DNA of 64,000 bases from Carboxylicivirga longa (GCF_050589825.1 NZ_JBNGOZ010000001.1:1-64000); one strand, 5' to 3'; numbered from the stretch's first letter, positions 1-9,344 are shown. Notes: generated from the letters alone by a model not told the origin. Made by a program: numbers and translations.

Positions 1-80
1 CTAAGGAAAGGTTTTTGAAAATAGACCTATGTTATCAACAACTAATCGGTTTTACAACGCATTATTAAACTATAGCCTAA

Positions 81-914
81 TTATTGCACAATGTGATTGA
101 TAGTGGGCATATTGCGCTCCACCCTGTTTTCGAATTTCATTTGCGGATAGCCAATGAGTATAGCGCTGTGAATGGTGTGGTGTGCGGGTATTTGCAGCGA
201 GTGTTTTATTTTTTTGTTACGACGAGCAGCATTTACAATATATCCATTAATGCAGGTGCATAGATCAAGCAGCTCAGCATAGAGCGTGGCCATACCTGTC
301 CAGATGGCAGCATCGTGCACGGGCATGCCTACAGGGGTGGTTTCACTATGTATCACAATCATTGCCGGGGCGTTATAGGTAATCATCTTCTTATTGATGG
401 CTGCCTTATTCATGAATTTGTCTTTAGCTGTCATCATTTTTTTGAGGGTGGCGCCGCCGGCAAACAAGCGGATGAGTGGTTGGGTGAAGCTATTAATGCC
501 TTTAAAAGCTTTGGTGAGGGTAGTAATTGTGAGCGTGTTAATTTCGTCCATCACGCTTGTATTGCTCACAACAGTAAATTGCAGGCTTTGCAGGTTGCTG
601 GCCGTGGGGCTAAAGCGCATGCTTTCAATAAAGTGCTGCAGCAGCTCAGGCGCTACCCGGCGTTTACTGAAGATGCGATGTGAGCGACGTTGCTGCATCA
701 GTAGCTCAAAATCGTAGGGCTGAATGTTGTTTTGCGAGGTTTCTCCTATAAGATGTTGGGCATTGATGGCGTCGTGTGGACAGATGGCACCGCAGTGATG
801 GCATTCAATACAGTCGTTGCTGATGGTTTGCTTGTTAATGTTGATGCCTGCAACCGGACATATCAGCTCGCATTTTTTGCATTTGCGGCATTGCGTCATG
901 TCAATTTCAATCAT
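81..914 (-). CDS. Nitroreductase family protein with N-terminal 2x[4Fe-4S] ferredoxin domain
   Basis: Product of 277 aa. Residues about 1-55 carry two CxxCxxCxxxCP clusters (CRKCKKCELICP and CIECHHCGAICP), the signature of a bacterial-type 2[4Fe-4S] ferredoxin. Residues about 70-260 match the FMN-dependent nitroreductase fold: the RRSHRIF start motif, then PTASNLQ, and a C-terminal ILIGYP segment. Such fusions are common in anaerobes and are thought to pass electrons from iron-sulfur clusters to FMN and on to an unknown acceptor. The ATG at 914 begins directly at the ferredoxin core. The gene stands alone on the minus strand. Its physiological substrate cannot be told from sequence. Confidence 0.9.
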   Translation of the reverse strand: MIEIDMTQCRKCKKCELICPVAGININKQTISNDCIECHHCGAICPHDAINAQHLIGETSQNNIQPYDFELLMQQRRSHRIFSKRRVAPELLQHFIESMRFSPTASNLQSLQFTVVSNTSVMDEINTLTITTLTKAFKGINSFTQPLIRLFAGGATLKKMMTAKDKFMNKAAINKKMITYNAPAMIVIHSETTPVGMPVHDAAIWTGMATLYAELLDLCTCINGYIVNAARRNKKIKHSLQIPAHHTIHSAILIGYPQMKFENRVERNMPTINHIVQ

Positions 915-1138
915 TCGTTGTGGTATTTAATAAAGCAAATATACAGATTGAGCGGTTTTATTTGTCGCCTTATTTTTTGTGGCCTTTGCGGGAATCATTA
1001 TTTTTGTTCTTGACTTTTATATGAATAAAATTATAGTCAGGATTTTAGCTGCCTGATATCCGCATTGTTTTTAAGTATTCTAAATTATTTTATGATTTAA
1101 GAGGTGCTTGACCGGCCTCTATTGATGTTTGTCGTGCA

Positions 1139-1858
1139 ATGAAGAAGTTTGCTTATTGGCTGTATCAACCTTACAAGTTCTTAGTTTTTATCCCGCTTTT
1201 TGCAGCGGCAAGTATTCTGTTTTCATTTTTGGCTGCGAGTTTCTCCATATTGGTTAACCCACGAGTGGGCAGCTTTTGGGGCGCTACCTGGGCGCGTGTA
1301 ACGGGTTGTCTCACGCCCATGTTTGTAAAGGTTAGCGGACGGGAGAATATTCGTAAGAATCAATCGTATGTGATCATAGCCAATCATCAGAGCGGGTATG
1401 ATATATTTTTGCTATACGGCTGGTTGGGTGTTGATTTTAAGTGGGTTATGAAGAAGGAGTTGCGTCATGCACCCGGCATTGGCTATGCCAGCCATAAGGT
1501 GGGTCACATCTTTCTCGATCGTTCATCGCCACGGGCGGCCTTGGCTTCCATAGACGAGGCGAAAAGAAAATTAAGTGGTGGTTCATCCGTGGTTATTTTT
1601 CCGGAGGGAACACGTAGCGGCTCTAATACCATGCGCCCCTTTAAAAAGGGTGCTTTTAAAATTGCCTTTGAGCTGGGGCTTCCCATACTTCCTATTACCA
1701 TAGTAGATACATATAAGGTTTATAATAAGGGCTTGAATCTGTTACCGGGCAGTGTTGAAATGGTTATCCATCCCCCAATCGATACACGTAAATACATGGA
1801 TCAGCCCAATGAGCTGATTGATAAAACATATAATATTATACAATCGGCCTTGCGTTAG
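1139..1858 (+). CDS. plsC: 1-acyl-sn-glycerol-3-phosphate acyltransferase (PlsC family)
   Basis: Product of 239 aa. Two hydrophobic segments near residues 12-40 anchor it in the inner membrane. The acyltransferase HX4D motif is NHQSGYD (H83, D88), and the substrate-binding block FPEGTRS lies at residues 154-160. The family acylates lysophosphatidic acid to phosphatidic acid in phospholipid synthesis; length is typical. The gene stands alone between a divergent nitroreductase gene and an OmpA-type gene. A paralogue acting on another lyso-lipid cannot be excluded. Confidence 0.9.
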   Translation: MKKFAYWLYQPYKFLVFIPLFAAASILFSFLAASFSILVNPRVGSFWGATWARVTGCLTPMFVKVSGRENIRKNQSYVIIANHQSGYDIFLLYGWLGVDFKWVMKKELRHAPGIGYASHKVGHIFLDRSSPRAALASIDEAKRKLSGGSSVVIFPEGTRSGSNTMRPFKKGAFKIAFELGLPILPITIVDTYKVYNKGLNLLPGSVEMVIHPPIDTRKYMDQPNELIDKTYNIIQSALR

Positions 1859-1894
1859 CAGATGAGCACAAGGCGGATATGTGATTGTATTTGC

Positions 1895-1927
1895 GGAACG
1901 GTACTTTATCATAGGGAACCGTTCCCT
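1895..1927. promoter_or_regulatory. Nested inverted repeats downstream of plsC
   Basis: GGAACGGT (1895-1902) is the exact reverse complement of ACCGTTCC (1918-1925), and the second arm is itself inside the near-perfect palindrome AGGGAACCGTTCCCT (1913-1927). There is no run of T after it, so it is not a classic terminator. It may be an operator for the OmpA-type gene that starts at 2069, or an RNA processing or stop site for plsC. Confidence 0.4.
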
Positions 1928-2068
1928 AAAACTTATTGAGCGCTCTACCCGGTTATTACTTGTATTGCAATTGATCGTTTACTTTAATTACAGTGGTTTT
2001 GCTGTATCTTGGGTTTTGTGTGAATGATTACATAACCAAATGGCATTTTTTGCGTAGTACACTAACTT

Positions 2069-4027
2069 ATGAAGCATCTCGTATTACTTTTATTTGCAGT
2101 TCTGCTTGTTACTTTCGGCCGGGCGCAACATTACAGTGTTAAATCGCGCAAGGCCATTGCCAGCTTTGAGGCCGCGCAAAACAGTTATGCCAACAATCAG
2201 CCGCAAGAGGCGCTGAAGTACCTTGACGCAGCCCTTCGTAAGGAGAAGAGTTTTATTGAAGCTTATCTGCTGAAGGCTGATATTCACTTCTCGCAAAGGC
2301 AGTATAATCGTGAGGTGCATGCTCTGGAGAAGGCATTGGCTATTGATAGCACCTTTTTTGTGCCGGCTTTATTTAATATGGGCGTGGCCAAGTACAATAC
2401 GGGAGCCTATGATGAGGTGCGTCCGTGGATGCTGACCTTTAAAAAATACAACCGCAATAAGCGCAGTAAGCTTAATCCTGATTTTTGGATTGAGAAAGCC
2501 GAGTTTGCCCGCGATGCCATTGTCAATCCTATCTTTATTGAGCCGGTTAATCTGGGACAGCATATTAATAGTGAGTTGGATGAATATTGGCCCAGCCTTA
2601 GTGCGAATGGCGAAACCATGATATTCACCGTGTTGGTACCTAAGGATCCATTGGTGAACGATGTTACAGGGCTTGTGAAGAATGCCATTAACTTTCGTGA
2701 GGATTTTTATGTGTCGCAACAGCACGATGGAGTTTGGCAGATGCGGCAGCCCGTAGTATCGCTCAATACCAATAGCAACGAAGGGGCCCAGACTTTAAGT
2801 GCCGATGGTAACTGGATGTTTTTCACCGCCTGTGGCCGTAAAGGAGGGCGCGGCAGTTGCGATATCTGGTTTTCGCAGCGTACCGCCGATGGATGGAGTA
2901 CGCCAAGCAACCTTGGAGCGCCGGTGAATACCCCTTTCTGGGAGTCGCAGCCCAGCTTCTCATCCGACGGACGCAGCCTGTATTTTGTTAGCAGCCGGCC
3001 CGGTGGAAAAGGGAAGAAAGATATATGGAAGGCCTATATTACCGGTTATAAAAAGGATGGTACACCCTTCTTTGGTAAGCTCCAAAACATGGGGGATAAC
3101 ATTAATACGGAAGGGGACGAGAATTCTCCTTTTATTCATCTCGATAATAAAACTTTGTATTTTGCTTCCGATGGATGGCCGGGCATGGGCAATATGGATT
3201 TATTCTTTTCCAAGAAGAATGATGAAGGACAGTGGGGGCGCGCCAGTAATCTGGGCTATCCCTTAAATACCGAGAAGGATGAGATTGGGCTTGTGATAAC
3301 GGCCAAGGGAGATCTGGGCTATTTCTCTTCCGACGGGCTCCATGAGGGGGATGATAAAGACATCTATCAGTTTACCATACCCCAAAGCATACGCCCAACA
3401 CCCGTTACCTATGTAAGGGGCAGGGTGTTCGATGGTGCATCAGGCGAGCAGCTGTCGGCCGAGATACGTATTAATAAAATGCCCAATGGTGAGTTGTCGG
3501 CCAATGTGAGCACAGCACAGCACTCGGGTGAGTTTCTTTTCTGTCTTCCATCGGGTGGTAGCTATGCTTTGAATATACACAAAAAGGGTTATTTGTTTTA
3601 TTCCGATAATTTTAAAGTAAGTGAAAAGGCCTCTATGGATAAGCCGCAAGTGATGGATGTGTACCTGAGTAAGATAAAAGCCGGAGCTCGCTTTGTGTTG
3701 CGTAATGTGTTTTTTGCCACCGACTCCTACGAGCTGGATCCCGCTTCACATACCGAACTGAATTACGTGGTGCACTTGATGCAGCTTAACCCGGGCGTGA
3801 AGGTTGAGATTGGTGGACATACGGATAATGTGGGTACACAGAGCTATAACCTCACGCTGTCGAACAAAAGGGCACAGGCCGTTTATGATTATCTGATAGG
3901 GCAGGGTGTAGATGCTGTTCAGCTCAGTTACAGGGGCTACGGTTTTGATCAGCCGCTGGAGAGTAACGAAACAGAAGCCGGCAGGGCACAGAACCGGAGA
4001 ACGGAACTTAAGGTGACAGAAGAATAA
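2069..4027 (+). CDS. OmpA-family outer-membrane protein with TPR, PD40 propeller and carboxypeptidase-regulatory domains (PorE-like)
   Basis: Product of 652 aa. A signal peptide (residues 1-19, no lipobox Cys) is followed by TPR-like helices (about 30-130), WD40/PD40 beta-propeller repeats with SxDG and FxSxRPGG blocks (about 160-430), a carboxypeptidase-D regulatory domain (about 450-530) and an OmpA C-terminal peptidoglycan-binding domain (about 545-650) with GHTDNVG and NRRTEL. This domain order is that of PorE, which ties the type IX secretion core to the cell wall, but many Bacteroidota encode paralogues with the same order, and PorE of Porphyromonas gingivalis is a lipoprotein. Location is the periplasmic face of the outer membrane. 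The family call is firm, the PorE role is inference. Confidence 0.88.
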   Translation: MKHLVLLLFAVLLVTFGRAQHYSVKSRKAIASFEAAQNSYANNQPQEALKYLDAALRKEKSFIEAYLLKADIHFSQRQYNREVHALEKALAIDSTFFVPALFNMGVAKYNTGAYDEVRPWMLTFKKYNRNKRSKLNPDFWIEKAEFARDAIVNPIFIEPVNLGQHINSELDEYWPSLSANGETMIFTVLVPKDPLVNDVTGLVKNAINFREDFYVSQQHDGVWQMRQPVVSLNTNSNEGAQTLSADGNWMFFTACGRKGGRGSCDIWFSQRTADGWSTPSNLGAPVNTPFWESQPSFSSDGRSLYFVSSRPGGKGKKDIWKAYITGYKKDGTPFFGKLQNMGDNINTEGDENSPFIHLDNKTLYFASDGWPGMGNMDLFFSKKNDEGQWGRASNLGYPLNTEKDEIGLVITAKGDLGYFSSDGLHEGDDKDIYQFTIPQSIRPTPVTYVRGRVFDGASGEQLSAEIRINKMPNGELSANVSTAQHSGEFLFCLPSGGSYALNIHKKGYLFYSDNFKVSEKASMDKPQVMDVYLSKIKAGARFVLRNVFFATDSYELDPASHTELNYVVHLMQLNPGVKVEIGGHTDNVGTQSYNLTLSNKRAQAVYDYLIGQGVDAVQLSYRGYGFDQPLESNETEAGRAQNRRTELKVTEE

Positions 4028-4054
4028 AAAAAAACTGCCTTCGGGCAGTTTTTT
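4028..4054. terminator. Bidirectional intrinsic terminator with UUCG tetraloop
   Basis: AAAAAACTGCC and GGCAGTTTTTT form an 11-bp stem closed by the very stable C(TTCG)G tetraloop, with A and T tracts on both sides. It serves the OmpA-type gene on the plus strand and the convergent receiver-domain gene on the minus strand. Confidence 0.93.
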
Positions 4055-4460
4055 AGTTATTCAAGTATTTCGATAGGGTATCCATTAGTATTTGAAGACG
4101 AATGGGTTTGGCGAGGTAATCGTCGCAGCCTGCCTCCATGCATTTCTCACGCTCACCCGACATTACGTGGGCAGTCTGTGCAATAATGGGTATGGCTTTG
4201 TTGATCGCCTTGATCTCGCGTGTGGCCGTATACCCATCCATAATAGGCAGTTGCAAATCCATTAGTACCAAATCAATCTCATTTTCCTTAAAAAGCTCAA
4301 TGGCTTCCTTGCCGTCCTTGGCCCACAGTATCTTGGCGTGGGTCTTGCGAAGTGCAGCATCGAAAAATATCTTATTGGTATCTACATCTTCCACCACTAA
4401 AATCACTTTGTCTGCCCAATCCTGTACCAGCGAATTGTTTATTGAATCACTTACACTCAT
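4053..4460 (-). CDS. Single-domain response regulator (receiver domain)
   Basis: Product of 135 aa made up only of a CheY-like REC domain after a short N-terminal tail. Visible residues are the acidic pair in VVEDVDTN (E24, D25), the phospho-acceptor D68 in LMDLQLPIMDG, T96 in the QTAH block and K118 in AKPI. The QTAHVMSGEREKCMEAGCDDYLAKP stretch is typical of receivers of hybrid histidine kinases. There is no output domain, so it probably works in a phosphorelay or by binding a partner. No kinase gene lies nearby. It shares its terminator with the gene facing it. Confidence 0.9.
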   Translation of the reverse strand: MSVSDSINNSLVQDWADKVILVVEDVDTNKIFFDAALRKTHAKILWAKDGKEAIELFKENEIDLVLMDLQLPIMDGYTATREIKAINKAIPIIAQTAHVMSGEREKCMEAGCDDYLAKPIRLQILMDTLSKYLNN

Positions 4461-4683
4461 TTTTTCGATAGATGGGTTAATAATCTATTTTCAGCATTCT
4501 AAAGTAGCGGTTGTTAACCGATTATCCAAGACATGATGATAAAAAAACACATCGCGAATAAAGGTCTTATGTTTATCGCTGCTGTATCCCATGTGTTGGT
4601 AATGTTCTGTAGTGTTCGGTTTCAGGCATGGCAGGTTCATTAAATTCAATTATTTTCGTTGGCACAATTATCCGTGAAGAACA

Positions 4684-7191
4684 ATGGTGATCAGACTTTT
4701 CTTTTTCATATTCCTCTGTGGCTGTGGCCAGCCGCTATTTGCCATGGCACGTATCGACTCAATGCTTCAGCGTCTGACTTTGGCCGAAAAAGTGGATTTG
4801 TTATTTGTCGACAGAAGCGATTCGCTGCCTGGTGATACCCTCATGTTGTTTCACCAATACCCGTTTTTACATGGCAAAGAGATGGATATCGATACGGTCG
4901 GATGGCCTATGCCCAACGCCTATACACTGTCGGCTCTCACCGATTCTAATTTAATTCATCAGTTTTACAAAGGCTACTATGCTGCGCATATTTCTAATGG
5001 TCTGTGTGGCGTGCTGGTGCCTGACCGCCTTCCCAATGTAGGCGTTGTGTATACCGGCCGCAGTAAGGCTTTGGATGACTTGCCCCGCATTATTGATTTT
5101 CCCTGTGAGTTGTTGGATAAGCAGCTGTTTCGTTACTTGAGAAATGAAGGGGAGGAGGATATAGATTATGCACAAATAGGTATGCCATTGCTGGGAGCAT
5201 TACACCGGCCATTGGATGCAGCGGTTTCCTTTCGGGAGATGATGAAGTTTAATTACCTGTTTTGGCAGGACGGTGATGAGACTTGTCGGAAGTTGTTGCT
5301 GAAGGCCTTTGAGACCGGCTTTTTGTCAGGAGACATACTGGATGCCAAGCTCAGGCGTTTGATGCGGTATGTGATGGGAGATGCTTCTTCCGTAAGGGAT
5401 GAGGTGAGGCCACAAAGAGGCATTCGCGAGCAAGTGTTTTGCGGTGCTGTATCAGCCTATCAGCGACGTAAGGTATTACCTTTAAATCGGGTGGATACAC
5501 TTTCCTGTACAATAAGGGTGGCTACTGATAGCGATGTGCGTCCTTTTATAGAAAAGCTTAAGCGGTATCACCCGCAGCCGGCACAGGAGGTGTCGAATGC
5601 CCTTCGGGTGCTTGTTTCCGATAGTCTGCCCCTTCTGAGGGAGGCATTGGCAGACTATGAAGAAAAGGGCGCCTTGGGGGATGTTAATGTGCTGGTATAC
5701 GGGGGTATACTCCATAGGAGCGATGTGGATCGCTTGCTTCCTGTTTTCGATGTGCTTATTCTTATGCCTCAACGCATGCATCATTCGTGGTCGATGATGG
5801 CACAAGCGCTTTATGGAGGCTTGCCCCTTAGTGGTCAGTCTGCCCTCGATAGTTGGTTGCAGCAGCAAGGCTTTCAGCGGGTGAATACGGCGGCACAGCG
5901 TCTGTCTTATGCGCTGATTCCGGAAACAGCATTCCCTCGTGACTCGATGGCTAAGATTGATAGCATTGTGCATGATGCCATACGGGAGAAGGCAACCCCC
6001 GGCGCCCAGCTATTGGTGGTTAAAAATGGTCGTATTGTGGTAGATAAGTGCTATGGGCATCATACCTACGATAAGCAGCAGGAAGTGAAAAGGAACGATC
6101 TTTACGACGTGGCATCCATCACAAAGCTGGCGGTTACCTTCCCTTTGGTGATGAAGCTGTACGAGCAGGGACGCATAGATTTGGAAGCCACCTTATCGGA
6201 ATATATCCCGGGTATTGACACTACTGATAAGGGTGATATCACCCTACGCGAGTTACTGGTACATCAGAGTGGACTTATCAGTTATCTGCCTTTTCATATT
6301 AACGCGCTGGATCGCTCTTCATTGGGCAAGCGTACTTTGTATAGTCGGCATTATTCGCGTTTATACAATATTCGCGTTGATACCCGCCTTTATCAGAATA
6401 AAAATGCTCGTTTTCGGAGCGATGTATTTAATAAAAAGGAGCAGGGGATGTATACGCGCCAGGTGAGCAAAGGCCTGTTTATGAATGAGAGTTATGTGGA
6501 CTCCATGTATGCACAAATATATGCTTCGAAGCGCTACGATAAAACTTATCGTTACAGCGACCTGGGGTATTATCTCTTGCAGAAGGTGATTGAGCGGCAA
6601 GCCGGAATGACCATCGATCAGCTGTTTAACCAGGTTATAGCCTCTCGTCTGGGTGCCTCGCGTATGCTCTACAGACCCTTGGAACGTTTTGCGGATACCG
6701 AGATAATACCTACCGAGAATGATCTGGCCTTTAGGCGCAGTTTGCTTGATGGTTATGTGCACGACCAGGGAGCGGCTATGTTAGGCGGTGTTGGTGCTCA
6801 TGCCGGCCTTTTTGCTACCGCCGGTGACTTGGCTAAGCTGGGGCAGCTACTCTTGAATGAAGGTACCTATGGCGGGCAGCGTTTCATAAAGCCCGAAACC
6901 ATTGGCCGCTTTACGCAGACAGTGAATCATGGTAACCGGCGTGGCCTGGGGGTGGATAAACCTGAGCTTGAGCCGGGCGAGAATAGTCATGTATCACAAA
7001 GAGTGTCGGCGGCTTCTTATGGTCATACAGGTTTTACCGGTACCATCTTTTGGCTTGACCCCGAGCATAATTTGATGTATATTTTCCTGTCCAATCGAAT
7101 TCATCCATGGGCTTACAATAAAAAGTTGATTGAGATGAATGTGAGAACACAAATACAAGATGTAATTTACAATAGTCTGGTGCCCCACTGA
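4684..7191 (+). CDS. Exported fusion: degenerate GH3-like region plus class C beta-lactamase-type serine hydrolase
   Basis: Product of 835 aa with an N-terminal hydrophobic signal segment. Residues about 25-235 resemble a much shortened GH3 N-terminal domain (LTLAEKVDLLF, WPMPNAYTLSALTD, and the closing LSGDILDAKLRRLMRYV). The parts that carry the GH3 KHFPGHG and catalytic TDxLxM blocks are missing. Residues about 235-410 resemble the GH3 C-terminal sandwich. Residues about 420-830 are a serine beta-lactamase/esterase domain with the nucleophile motif S478-I-T-K481, Y624-S-D626 and H781-T-G783. Intact relatives in Bacteroidota are near 1000 aa and pair beta-N-acetylglucosaminidase with an amidase or esterase, in cell-wall recycling. 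Here only the second enzyme looks active. Confidence 0.85.
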   Translation: MVIRLFFFIFLCGCGQPLFAMARIDSMLQRLTLAEKVDLLFVDRSDSLPGDTLMLFHQYPFLHGKEMDIDTVGWPMPNAYTLSALTDSNLIHQFYKGYYAAHISNGLCGVLVPDRLPNVGVVYTGRSKALDDLPRIIDFPCELLDKQLFRYLRNEGEEDIDYAQIGMPLLGALHRPLDAAVSFREMMKFNYLFWQDGDETCRKLLLKAFETGFLSGDILDAKLRRLMRYVMGDASSVRDEVRPQRGIREQVFCGAVSAYQRRKVLPLNRVDTLSCTIRVATDSDVRPFIEKLKRYHPQPAQEVSNALRVLVSDSLPLLREALADYEEKGALGDVNVLVYGGILHRSDVDRLLPVFDVLILMPQRMHHSWSMMAQALYGGLPLSGQSALDSWLQQQGFQRVNTAAQRLSYALIPETAFPRDSMAKIDSIVHDAIREKATPGAQLLVVKNGRIVVDKCYGHHTYDKQQEVKRNDLYDVASITKLAVTFPLVMKLYEQGRIDLEATLSEYIPGIDTTDKGDITLRELLVHQSGLISYLPFHINALDRSSLGKRTLYSRHYSRLYNIRVDTRLYQNKNARFRSDVFNKKEQGMYTRQVSKGLFMNESYVDSMYAQIYASKRYDKTYRYSDLGYYLLQKVIERQAGMTIDQLFNQVIASRLGASRMLYRPLERFADTEIIPTENDLAFRRSLLDGYVHDQGAAMLGGVGAHAGLFATAGDLAKLGQLLLNEGTYGGQRFIKPETIGRFTQTVNHGNRRGLGVDKPELEPGENSHVSQRVSAASYGHTGFTGTIFWLDPEHNLMYIFLSNRIHPWAYNKKLIEMNVRTQIQDVIYNSLVPH

Positions 7192-7265
7192 TGGGGCTTA
7201 AGTAATCAAGCGAAAGTTACGGTTGCTTTTAATTTCTTGCTAAAAGGCAATTAAATCTTTCTAAT

Positions 7266-7300
7266 ATTTTTATTTTTAATCATTATAAATTGTAAATTTG
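7266..7300 (+). promoter_or_regulatory. Bacteroidota-type promoter of the nagB-lmbE fusion gene
   Basis: TAAATTTG at 7293-7300 matches the TAnnTTTG -7 element. A T-rich stretch about 20 nt upstream (7268-7275) stands where the TTTG-like -33 element should be. It lies about 40 nt before the start codon at 7341. Confidence 0.6.
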
Positions 7301-7340
7301 CATCTAATCTAAAACCACAAAACTTCAATTTAGAGTAGAT

Positions 7341-9323
7341 ATGATAGAAAAATTCAATCAAAAAATTTCTCCGGCGGGGAAATTTAAGAATGAAGGTTAT
7401 CACGACGATCCTTATTTGAGAGCCTTAATTACCAAGCATGAGAAAATCAGCACAAAAATTTATGGTTCTTCAACCGAAGGATCAAAAGCTGTAGCTTCTG
7501 AGATTGCATCGATTATCAAAATCAAAGAGCTGGAAGGCGGTAAATGTGTACTGGGTTTAGCAGTAGGTTCAGCGCCCAGCGAAGTTTACTCTGAGTTGAT
7601 TCGCTTGCATAAGGAAGAAGGGCTGAGCTTTAAAAACGTGATTGTTTTTAACGTGATGGAGTATTATCCGATAGCACCGGATGCCTTACAAAGTTTTAAT
7701 CGTAACATACGCGAGAAGTTGTTGAACCATATTGATATTCCGGAAGAAAATATCAATTACCTGGACAGCACTCTTCCGCAGGAGAATATTTATGAATTCT
7801 GCCATGCTTTTGAGGAGAAGATTCAGCAGGTAGGCGGCATTGATATGCAAATATTGGGCGTTGGTGCCACTGGTCATATTGGCCTTAACGAGCCCGGCTC
7901 ATCCTATAATTCACTGACACGTATTGTGCCTTTGGATAATATTACCCGCACCGAGGCTGCTTCAGATTTCTTTGGCCTTGATAATGCGCCTCGCAAAGCC
8001 ATCACCATGGGTATTAAAACCCTTATGAATGCTAAACGGGTACGTGTACTGTCGTGGGGCGAAGGTAAAGCATCTATTCTGAAAAAGACCATTGAAGGAA
8101 ATGTTACCGAGGAGAATCCTGCTTCATTCCTTCAACGTCATGAGAATTGTAAAATGATATTGGATGAGGCAGCTGCTGCCGACCTTACCCGCGTTCAAAC
8201 ACCGTGGCTGATCGACAGCGTTGAGTGGAACGATCGCATAATTAAAAAGGCTGTATTGTGGCTATGTCAGAAGGTGAATAAGCCGATCTTGAAACTCACC
8301 GATCGTGATTATAACGACAATGGTATGGGTGACATTCTTGCAGAACGAGGTTCAGCCTATCAGACTAACATCCGCATTTTTAATGAATTGCAGCATACTA
8401 TTACCGGATGGCCCGGTGGTAAGCCCAATGCTGACGATACCAACCGTCCTGAGCGCAAAACGCCGGGTAAGAAGCGTATTATCATCTTTAGCCCACACCC
8501 CGATGACGATGTGATTTCGATGGGGGGTACCATGCTCCGCCTTGTTGATCAGGGACACGAAGTGCATGTAGCCTATCAGGTGTCGGGTAGTATCGCTGTA
8601 TCGGATGATGATGTATTGCGTTATCTGGATTTCGTGGGTGACTACACTAACGGAATGACCGGTGATGATAAAGCTATTAAAGCAGAGCACGATAAAATCC
8701 GTAAGTTCCTGGCTAATAAAAAATCCGATCAGGTTGACTTGCCCGAGGTACGTCGTATCAAAGGACTGATCAGGGTAGGAGAGGCCAAGGCCGGATGTCG
8801 TTATGCCAAGGTGAAGGATGAAAATGTACACTTCCTTAACCTGCCTTTCTATGAGTCAGGTAGCGTAGAGAAACACCCGATGGGTAAAGCTGATGTAAAG
8901 ATCGTTTCGGATCTTATTAAAGAGGTAAAACCGCATCAGATTTTTGCTGCCGGCGACCTGTCTGATCCTCACGGAACGCACCGTGTGTGTCTGGATGCTA
9001 TCTTCCAGGCCATCGACGTACTGAAGAAGGAAGACTTTATGAAAGACTGCTGGGTGTGGTTGTACCGTGGTGCATGGCACGAGTGGGAGATTCATAATAT
9101 TGAAATGGCTGTGCCCATTAGTCCGGATGAGCTTATGCGCAAACGTAACGCCATCTTTAAGCATCAGTCGCAGAAGGATGGAGCTATGTTCCTGGGGGGT
9201 GATAACCGCGAGTTCTGGCAACGTGCCGAAGATCGTAACCGGGGTACTGCACAACTTTATAATGAGTTGGGTATGGCCGAGTACGAGGCAGTTGAGGCCT
9301 TTGTTCGCTACGAGTTTTTATAA
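7341..9323 (+). CDS. NagB-like (glucosamine-6-phosphate deaminase-like) / LmbE-PIG-L deacetylase fusion
   Basis: Product of 660 aa. Residues about 1-290 follow E. coli NagB along their length (LGLAVGSAPSEVY, the GHIGLNEPGSS block, the ALTxG-like AITMGIKTLM segment). Residues about 375-650 are a zinc-dependent LmbE/PIG-L N-deacetylase domain with HPDDD (H386-D390) and DPHGTHR (H544, H547). Of the E. coli NagB catalytic residues, H143 and E148 are kept (H179, E184), but D72 is M106 (FNVMEYYP) and D141 is T177 (GATGHIG). The ring-opening isomerase/deaminase reaction may therefore be lost or altered. The gene is monocistronic between its own promoter and a strong terminator. A role in amino-sugar metabolism is likely; the actual substrate is unknown. 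Confidence 0.88.
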   Translation: MIEKFNQKISPAGKFKNEGYHDDPYLRALITKHEKISTKIYGSSTEGSKAVASEIASIIKIKELEGGKCVLGLAVGSAPSEVYSELIRLHKEEGLSFKNVIVFNVMEYYPIAPDALQSFNRNIREKLLNHIDIPEENINYLDSTLPQENIYEFCHAFEEKIQQVGGIDMQILGVGATGHIGLNEPGSSYNSLTRIVPLDNITRTEAASDFFGLDNAPRKAITMGIKTLMNAKRVRVLSWGEGKASILKKTIEGNVTEENPASFLQRHENCKMILDEAAAADLTRVQTPWLIDSVEWNDRIIKKAVLWLCQKVNKPILKLTDRDYNDNGMGDILAERGSAYQTNIRIFNELQHTITGWPGGKPNADDTNRPERKTPGKKRIIIFSPHPDDDVISMGGTMLRLVDQGHEVHVAYQVSGSIAVSDDDVLRYLDFVGDYTNGMTGDDKAIKAEHDKIRKFLANKKSDQVDLPEVRRIKGLIRVGEAKAGCRYAKVKDENVHFLNLPFYESGSVEKHPMGKADVKIVSDLIKEVKPHQIFAAGDLSDPHGTHRVCLDAIFQAIDVLKKEDFMKDCWVWLYRGAWHEWEIHNIEMAVPISPDELMRKRNAIFKHQSQKDGAMFLGGDNREFWQRAEDRNRGTAQLYNELGMAEYEAVEAFVRYEFL

Positions 9324-9344
9324 ACTTATTGCAATGAAAATAGT

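Noticed and set aside
1..80. Partial gene at the left edge
   Set aside because: The first 80 bases have stop codons in the frames that could reach a gene end and no recognisable peptide.
315..683. Open frames on the strand opposite the nitroreductase and similar frames across most genes
   Set aside because: They lie wholly inside well-recognised genes in another frame and show no family features.
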